A DNA stretch of 11,378 bases from Candidatus Nanoarchaeia archaeon (lineage in GTDB: Archaea > Nanobdellota > Nanobdellia > Tiddalikarchaeales > Tiddalikarchaeaceae), in NCBI GenBank assembly GCA_028704265.1, contig JAQVLH010000020.1:1-11378 (forward strand), read 5' to 3'. Made by a program: the position numbers and the translations under genes. Below, in pieces: positions 1-4,466 of this stretch; position 1 is the first letter of the stretch, and every line of letters begins with the position of its first letter. The notes under the pieces were generated by a model. It was given only the letters and a program-made list of their open reading frames with translations. It searched no databases and was not told where the DNA came from.

Positions 1-702
1 ACTATAAATAATTCTGAAAATATTGAATACTCTTTGATGAATTATTCAAATTCAATTCTGAACAATATTGATTATTCAATTGATTTTAATAATAATGATT
101 TCAATTTTAATTCATCAAACTGGTCAGCTGATTTTATCACATTAAATGATGTATCCTTTGATTATGAAGGCATTATTTTAAATACCTCATTTATGAAAAC
201 CTTCCAGCTTGATTTTAGCAATGTTTCAATGCTTTTAAGCGCAATAAATAATTCTAATTTAATAATGATTGATTTTGAAGATGTAAAAAATTCTTTTGAT
301 TTAAAATTAAATATTAAAGTCAATGAAGATGCTGACAATTATTACAATTTTAATTCAATCCAAGGATATTATCTTACTTCAAAAAATATTAATTCAAAAA
401 GTTTAGCTAAAGGATATAATTTTATTGCAAAAACTGATTCAGGCAATTATTTTGCAGTAATTTTTAACGCTAACGATTTAAAGCAATCCTCTGATGCAAT
501 AATTGTTCATAATAATTATTTAAAAATTTCATTGTCAAAATATTCAAAAAAGATTTATTTATACGCCACAAATGATTATTCAGATTTATTAAAAATAGTT
601 GACGGATTAAATAATAATATAATAATCAACAACGAATTATTGACATATAATTATTTTTATACCAGCCAAACATTCAAATCAAGCGGAACCATTTTTGGAT
701 AA
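1..702 (+). CDS. Asn-rich protein of unknown function, probably 5'-truncated surface protein
   Basis: I do not recognise this protein. The reading frame is open from the first base of the window to a TAA at 700-702. The residues before the first ATG (position 37, preceded by a TTG at 34) have the same Asn/Ser/Ile-rich character as the rest, so I favour the C-terminal part of a longer gene entering from the left. The alternative is a complete gene starting at ATG 37, since a TATA-like TATAAATA at 3-10 lies about 30 bases upstream. The product is rich in Asn, Ser, Asp, Ile and Tyr, alternates hydrophobic and polar residues as beta-strand proteins do, and has many N-x-S/T sequons near its start (NSS, NTS, NVS, NNS). 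This fits an extracellular, glycosylated protein. No membrane segment, signal peptide or catalytic motif is visible. It converges on the RFC operon with a 33-base gap. Confidence 0.6.
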   Translation, partial: TINNSENIEYSLMNYSNSILNNIDYSIDFNNNDFNFNSSNWSADFITLNDVSFDYEGIILNTSFMKTFQLDFSNVSMLLSAINNSNLIMIDFEDVKNSFDLKLNIKVNEDADNYYNFNSIQGYYLTSKNINSKSLAKGYNFIAKTDSGNYFAVIFNANDLKQSSDAIIVHNNYLKISLSKYSKKIYLYATNDYSDLLKIVDGLNNNIIINNELLTYNYFYTSQTFKSSGTIFG

Positions 703-727
703 ATACTATTCTAGCAATTTTTCATGC

Positions 728-735
728 AAAAAAAA
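728..735 (-). terminator. T8 tract after rfcL
   Basis: Eight consecutive A on the + strand read as T8 on the minus strand, directly after the rfcL stop codon. Archaeal RNA polymerase commonly terminates at such T-tracts without a hairpin. The facing gene has only a weaker T5 tract (718-722) after its stop. Confidence 0.45.
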
Positions 736-1863
736 TTATATTTGTTTTTGTAATTTCCAATATTTATAAAAAGGCAAATATTCTTTCATCGCTTTATTTG
801 AAGAGCAATGAGTCTGGGAAGATAATTCCTTAGCTAATTCTTTATTTTCTGCTCTCACTTTAGAATGCTTAGTCAAGCTTTTGAATCTTTGAGGAGGAGA
901 ATATCTTGAAAACTTTCTATACATTTCATCCTTGCTTAAGCCAACTCCTAAAGTGATAAATAATTTAGCATAAACTAAAAATCTCCAATACATTCTTCTG
1001 CCAATTCTGCCTAAAAACACGTCAGCTTTACTGGCCCAATCATAAGCTTTCTTAATTTCATGAGGTTTTTCATATTCATTAATAATGTTGCTGTAAACCC
1101 ATAACACTATATCTTTAATTTCCATATCTCTTAAATTTTCAACAGAATTTAATAATGATTCAGGAGTTTTGCTTTTAAAAATTATTTTCAACACATCAAA
1201 AATGCTTGACTCCTTAGCTCTTTCAAACAAATCATCCACTTCGGAATCGCTTTTAATATTTTCCAAATCATTGAAAGCGCTTCTTACATCTCCCTGAGCA
1301 AGACTTGCAATTTTTTTCAAACTAATAGTTGAAAGACCTTTGTTTTCAGCTTCGCTAATAAATTTAATAAGCTTATAAACCTCCCAATAACCTCTTCTTT
1401 TGAATTTAATCACTGTTGAATTTAATTTAATTCCCTCAAGCTTAGAGCTGTATTCATCATTTGCAGTCATTATAATCGGAAAATTAGTTGACTTTAAAAT
1501 AATATTAATCTCCCTAACTCCTCCCCTGTCACTATTGCCGCTTAAGCCATCAACCTCATCAATAAGAATGACTTTATTATTAGAAAATAATCCTTGCTGC
1601 AAGCTTGCGCTTCCAACAATTGATTTAATATTATCAGCATTCCTTTTATCGCTTGCATTAATCTCTAAAACATCAAAGCCTAAAGAATTAGCAATAGCGT
1701 AAACACTGCTCGTTTTTCCAGTTCCTTCCGGACCAATTAAAAGCAAAGATTTTTTTTTATAACTTTTAAAATTTTTTAAAAAATCAGCAATCTTTTCAAC
1801 CTGCTCTTCAATTCCAACAATGTCACTTATTGACTTTGAGGAATATTTATTAAAAATATTCAT
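736..1863 (-). CDS. rfcL: Replication factor C large subunit (clamp loader AAA+ ATPase)
   Basis: This is the large subunit of the archaeal clamp loader, which with several RfcS subunits opens the PCNA ring and loads it on primer-template DNA. The 375-residue product shows Walker A GPEGTGKT (44-51), the RFC-box NASDKRN (69-75), Walker B VILIDEVDGL (98-107) with its Asp-Glu pair intact, sensor 1 TAND (133-136), and sensor 2 GDVRSAF with Arg194. A helical collar region follows. As expected for the large subunit, there is no SRC arginine-finger motif. Archaeal RfcL is usually about 400-500 residues and often ends in a PCNA-binding PIP box; this one stops soon after the collar and its last residues contain no Q-x-x-L-x-x-F-F pattern. 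It starts 2 bases after the rfcS stop, so the two are co-transcribed. A GTGA about 8 bases before the ATG may be a weak ribosome site. Confidence 0.95.
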   Translation of the reverse strand: MNIFNKYSSKSISDIVGIEEQVEKIADFLKNFKSYKKKSLLLIGPEGTGKTSSVYAIANSLGFDVLEINASDKRNADNIKSIVGSASLQQGLFSNNKVILIDEVDGLSGNSDRGGVREINIILKSTNFPIIMTANDEYSSKLEGIKLNSTVIKFKRRGYWEVYKLIKFISEAENKGLSTISLKKIASLAQGDVRSAFNDLENIKSDSEVDDLFERAKESSIFDVLKIIFKSKTPESLLNSVENLRDMEIKDIVLWVYSNIINEYEKPHEIKKAYDWASKADVFLGRIGRRMYWRFLVYAKLFITLGVGLSKDEMYRKFSRYSPPQRFKSLTKHSKVRAENKELAKELSSQTHCSSNKAMKEYLPFYKYWKLQKQI

Positions 1864-1865
1864 GA

Positions 1866-2810
1866 TTATTCACGCTTAAAAAATTGAGCTAAAAAACTTT
1901 CAAGCTGCATAAATTCATCGCTGCCTTCAACCATTCTAAATTCATACTCTCCTGCAAGAGCAATTAAATCCATTTTTGATTTAGCGCTTAACTCTAATCC
2001 TAAAATTTCAGATTGAATCTGCTTAATAGTATCTATTCCACTTAAACCATATTTGTAAATTGCATCAAAAAGCATTTCCTTGGCTCCAACAAAATCTCCT
2101 TTAATGCTTAACTGTAATGCTTTCTTTATCTCTTCAGGCTTTGCTAAGCTGGCAATCTCATAAACTAATTCTTCAGTGATTTTCACGCTTAATACACTGC
2201 AGGATTGCAAAATATTAGTGCTTTTTCTCAAATCACCCTTGCTTAAATCACAAATAAGTCCAAGAACTTTATCTTCAGCATCAATTCTTTCTCCTTTGCA
2301 TATAATCTTTAAATAATTCATTACATCTTCTTTGTTTAAATTTTTGAATCTGAATAAAACACATCTAGATTGTATTGGGTCAATGATTTTGCTAGGATAA
2401 TTACAATCAAGAATAAATCTGCAGGTATTGCTATACCTTTCCATTGTTCTTCTAAGAGCCTGCTGAGCATCACTAGTCAAAGCGTCACTTTCTCCTAAGA
2501 ATATAATTTTAAAATCAACATCCCCAATTGATTTGCTTCTGGCAAAATTTTTCACCTTAACTCTAATAGTGTCAATTCCCCTTTCATCACTTGCGTTTAA
2601 CTCTAAAAAATTCTCCTTAACGCCTTCTTTATAAATATCATTAGCTAAAGCCAACGCGCAAGTAGTTTTTCCAGTGCCCGGAGGTCCAGCAAAAAGCAGA
2701 TGGGGCATGGAATCAGTAAGAGTAAACGCGGACAATCTTTTGACAATGCTTTCCTGACCAATAACATCCTTTAAATGTTTAGGCCTATACTTTTCAGTCC
2801 AAATTTCCAT
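1866..2810 (-). CDS. rfcS: Replication factor C small subunit
   Basis: This is the small clamp-loader subunit, normally present in several copies per RFC complex. The 314 residues, a usual length, include the N-terminal WTEKYRPK motif (4-11), Walker A GPPGTGKT (42-49), RFC-box NASDERG (72-78), the Walker B region (102-111), DAQQALRRTME (114-124), sensor 1 (Asn137), the SRC arginine-finger motif (148-150) and sensor 2 GDLR (192-195). Two motif residues are odd. Walker B reads FLGESDAL instead of the usual FLDEADAL, so the Mg-binding Asp is Gly106. Sensor 1 reads LDCN instead of LSCN, adding Asp135. The rest of the protein is well kept and the frame is clean, so it does not look like a pseudogene. 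It is the first gene of the rfcS-rfcL operon. Confidence 0.96.
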   Translation of the reverse strand: MEIWTEKYRPKHLKDVIGQESIVKRLSAFTLTDSMPHLLFAGPPGTGKTTCALALANDIYKEGVKENFLELNASDERGIDTIRVKVKNFARSKSIGDVDFKIIFLGESDALTSDAQQALRRTMERYSNTCRFILDCNYPSKIIDPIQSRCVLFRFKNLNKEDVMNYLKIICKGERIDAEDKVLGLICDLSKGDLRKSTNILQSCSVLSVKITEELVYEIASLAKPEEIKKALQLSIKGDFVGAKEMLFDAIYKYGLSGIDTIKQIQSEILGLELSAKSKMDLIALAGEYEFRMVEGSDEFMQLESFLAQFFKRE

Positions 2811-2835
2811 ATTATTATTTAGTGAATTTTTAAAG

Positions 2836-2845
2836 TTTTAAAAAA
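2836..2845 (-). promoter_or_regulatory. Putative TATA box of the rfcS-rfcL operon
   Basis: On the minus strand this reads TTTTTTAAAA and is centred about 30 bases before the rfcS ATG. That spacing predicts a transcript starting at or next to the start codon (leaderless). A second AT-rich candidate, minus-strand CTTTAAAAA at 2827-2835, is nearer the ATG (about 21 bases) and less well placed. Confidence 0.5.
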
Positions 2846-2872
2846 CTTGCCCAAATATAGTTAATAACAAAA

Positions 2873-2882
2873 GATTTAAAAA
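2873..2882 (+). promoter_or_regulatory. Putative TATA box of the 80-residue gene
   Basis: GATTTAAAAA is centred about 29 bases before the ATG at 2907 and has a purine-rich AAAAG stretch just upstream that could serve as BRE. It lies back to back with the rfcS promoter in a 96-base divergent region. Confidence 0.5.
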
Positions 2883-2906
2883 AACAAATTTGCTAAAAAT
2901 TATGTT

Positions 2907-3149
2907 ATGCCAATTAATAAAAAATCAGCTAATAATCAATTATTGGAAAATATTGTAAATCATTTAGGCGTGCAAGAAACAGTAAATTATTGTGGGCAAA
3001 AATCTTATTTTACAGCAAAACCTTTTGAGGAAGTTTCTAAAGCAATTTATGATATGGGTATAAAAAATATTTATTTAACTAGAAATTCAATAATTGTTGC
3101 ATACAATAAGGAAGAAATTGAAATAAAAATGGCAGAATTATTCAATTAA
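2907..3149 (+). CDS. Small hypothetical protein (80 aa)
   Basis: I do not recognise this protein. The 80 residues are soluble and of mixed charge, with a predicted alpha-beta pattern: a helix-forming N-terminal part, an aromatic stretch around YCGQKSYF (28-35), a helix around 40-51, two likely beta-strands around IKNIYLT and SIIVAY, and a C-terminal charged helix. There is one Cys and no signal peptide or membrane segment. ATG 2907 is chosen because a TATA-like box lies about 29 bases upstream, as for neighbouring genes; an ATG at 2902 is in another frame. The stop codon lies inside the 3' end of the convergent PqqD-like gene. The well-placed promoter supports a real gene. Confidence 0.65.
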   Translation: MPINKKSANNQLLENIVNHLGVQETVNYCGQKSYFTAKPFEEVSKAIYDMGIKNIYLTRNSIIVAYNKEEIEIKMAELFN

Positions 3150-3419
3150 ATTGAATTTTCTTAATCTTTTAAGAATCTCCTTAGCTTCTAATAAAATCTT
3201 GTTAGAGTTAATCTTTTTAGACTTAGCTGAATTCTTAATTAATAAGTTGCAGAATTCTTTGGCAATTTCATCCTCTGATTTTTTGCCGTCGCATAACAGC
3301 CAAACATTAATGTAAGCCTCATTTAGTTCAAAAAATTTCTCGCTCTCCTTATCAGCAACTCCTATTTTTTCAGCATTCTTTGCAGGCACCAAACCTTTCC
3401 TTTTAATTGGCTTAAACAT
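3138..3419 (-). CDS. PqqD-like small winged-helix protein
   Basis: The 93-residue product resembles the PqqD family. The central part (LNEAYINVWLLCDGKKS, then EDEIAKEF) matches the family pattern of a 'LNE...W.LCDG..t..EIa' core, followed by a C-terminal helix ending in LRKFNLIE. PqqD-type domains are small winged-helix folds. In bacteria they bind precursor peptides for radical-SAM enzymes (RiPP recognition element). Stand-alone copies also occur in archaea with no known pathway, and no radical-SAM enzyme or obvious precursor is visible here, so a peptide-modification role is not supported. The N-terminal extension is Lys-rich. The last 12 bases overlap the 3' end of the convergent 80-residue gene. 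The ATG at 3419 has a TATA-like box about 29 bases upstream. Confidence 0.6.
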   Translation of the reverse strand: MFKPIKRKGLVPAKNAEKIGVADKESEKFFELNEAYINVWLLCDGKKSEDEIAKEFCNLLIKNSAKSKKINSNKILLEAKEILKRLRKFNLIE

Positions 3420-3442
3420 GAATTAAAATTAATGCCTTAAGA

Positions 3443-3453
3443 TTTTTAAAATT
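3443..3453 (-). promoter_or_regulatory. Putative TATA box of the PqqD-like gene
   Basis: On the minus strand this reads AATTTTAAAAA and is centred about 29 bases before the ATG at 3419, again predicting a leaderless transcript. Confidence 0.45.
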
Positions 3454-3486
3454 ATCCAAAAAAATTAATAAGGAAATTTAAAAAAA

Positions 3487-3495
3487 TTATAAATA
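3487..3495 (+). promoter_or_regulatory. Putative TATA box of the Bro-N/DinD-like gene
   Basis: TTATAAATA is the best TATA-like match before the gene at 3543. It predicts a start near 3515-3520 and a leader of about 25 bases, unlike the leaderless neighbours. A weaker ATATTTAT at 3510-3517 would instead give a leaderless start at TTG 3543. The two cannot be separated from sequence alone. Confidence 0.35.
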
Positions 3496-3542
3496 AAATA
3501 ATTAAAGGAATATTTATCATAACTTTATTAAAATGCTATAAA

Positions 3543-4409
3543 TTGAATTATTATGTGAATAATCTTCTTGATATAAATATAAATAATAAATTAGTAATTT
3601 TCCAAAATAAAAAAATTAGGAGAATATGGCATAAAGAAGAGTGGTATTATTCAATAATAGATATTATCAGTGTTTTAACTAATAGTGTTAATTCTAGGGA
3701 TTATTGGTATAAAATGAAAATAAGAATGGATTCTGAGGAAAAAACTGAACTGTCGACAATTTGTCTACAATTGAAATTGCCTGCTGAAGATGGAAAATTA
3801 AGAGAAACTGATTGTGCTAATACTGAAGGGGTATTTAGAATTATTCAATCTATACCTTCTCCTAATGCAGAACCATTTAAAAAGTGGCTTGCAAGGGTTG
3901 GTAAAGAAAGAATTGATGAAATAGAAAATCCTGAACTTGCTCAAAATAGGATGAAAGAATTGTATGAATCTAAAGGTTATCCTAAAGAATGGATAGATAA
4001 AAGATTAAGGGGTATAGCAATCAGGCAAGATTTGACGGATGAATGGAAAAAAAGGGGTATTCAACAACAAAAAGAATTTGCAATATTAACTGCTGAAATA
4101 TCTAAAGCAACATTTGGAATGACTCCAACTGAATATAAAAAACATAAAAATTTATCTAATCAATCAAAAATTAATTTAAGAGATCATATGGATGATTTAG
4201 AACTTATATTTACTATGCTTGGTGAAAGAATGACAACTGAAATTTCTGAAGAAGAGAAACCAGATTCATTTAGCAAAAATAAAGAAGTTGCTAAAAGAGG
4301 TGGAAAAGTAGCTGGAACTGCAAGAAAAGAAGCAGAAAATGAATTAAGAAGAAGTGTAATTAAAAAGAAAAATTATTTAGATAACAATTCTCAAGAGTTA
4401 GATGATTAA
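3543..4409 (+). CDS. Bro-N domain protein, DinD / phage-antirepressor type
   Basis: The 288-residue product matches the Bro-N family proteins related to DNA-damage-inducible protein D. The Bro-N domain (about 20-120) includes IRRIWHKEEWYYSIIDII, the DYW segment and IIQSIPSPNAEPFKKWLA. A conserved middle part has VGKERIDEIENPELA, LTDEWKKRG and EFAILTAEISKATFGMT. The C-terminal region carries the family hallmark of a TEIS motif followed by a basic KRGGKVAGTARKE stretch. Bro-N domains bind DNA; relatives occur in phages, viruses and bacterial accessory regions, and the cellular role of this subtype is not settled. No ATG exists in frame before residue 58, deep inside the domain, so the start must be TTG 3543 or GTG 3555. 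A tiny ATG-CTA-TAA unit sits just before the TTG. The gene stands alone between core archaeal genes, which suggests acquisition from a mobile element. Confidence 0.85.
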   Translation: MNYYVNNLLDININNKLVIFQNKKIRRIWHKEEWYYSIIDIISVLTNSVNSRDYWYKMKIRMDSEEKTELSTICLQLKLPAEDGKLRETDCANTEGVFRIIQSIPSPNAEPFKKWLARVGKERIDEIENPELAQNRMKELYESKGYPKEWIDKRLRGIAIRQDLTDEWKKRGIQQQKEFAILTAEISKATFGMTPTEYKKHKNLSNQSKINLRDHMDDLELIFTMLGERMTTEISEEEKPDSFSKNKEVAKRGGKVAGTARKEAENELRRSVIKKKNYLDNNSQELDD

Positions 4410-4435
4410 ATTATAAATAAAAATTAATGGTAATT

Positions 4436-4446
4436 AATTTAAATTA
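4436..4446 (+). promoter_or_regulatory. Putative TATA box of the pilin-like/RCC1 gene
   Basis: AATTTAAATTA is centred about 26 bases before the ATG at 4467. A second TATA-like TTATAAATA at 4411-4419 directly follows the Bro-N gene and would give a longer leader. Confidence 0.45.
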
Positions 4447-4466
4447 CCTTCTTATTCTATTAATAT

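Noticed and set aside
1400..1702. Open frame on the + strand inside rfcL
   Set aside because: It lies antisense to the Walker A and B region of a clear gene and shows no recognisable protein features.
1878..1901. PIP-box-like ESFLAQFF at the RfcS C-terminus
   Set aside because: The first position is Glu instead of Gln, and RfcS proteins normally end in a similar collar helix, so this is more likely structural.
2902..2906. Upstream ATG as start for the 80-residue gene
   Set aside because: It is in a different frame from the coding sequence; ATG 2907 has the fitting promoter spacing.
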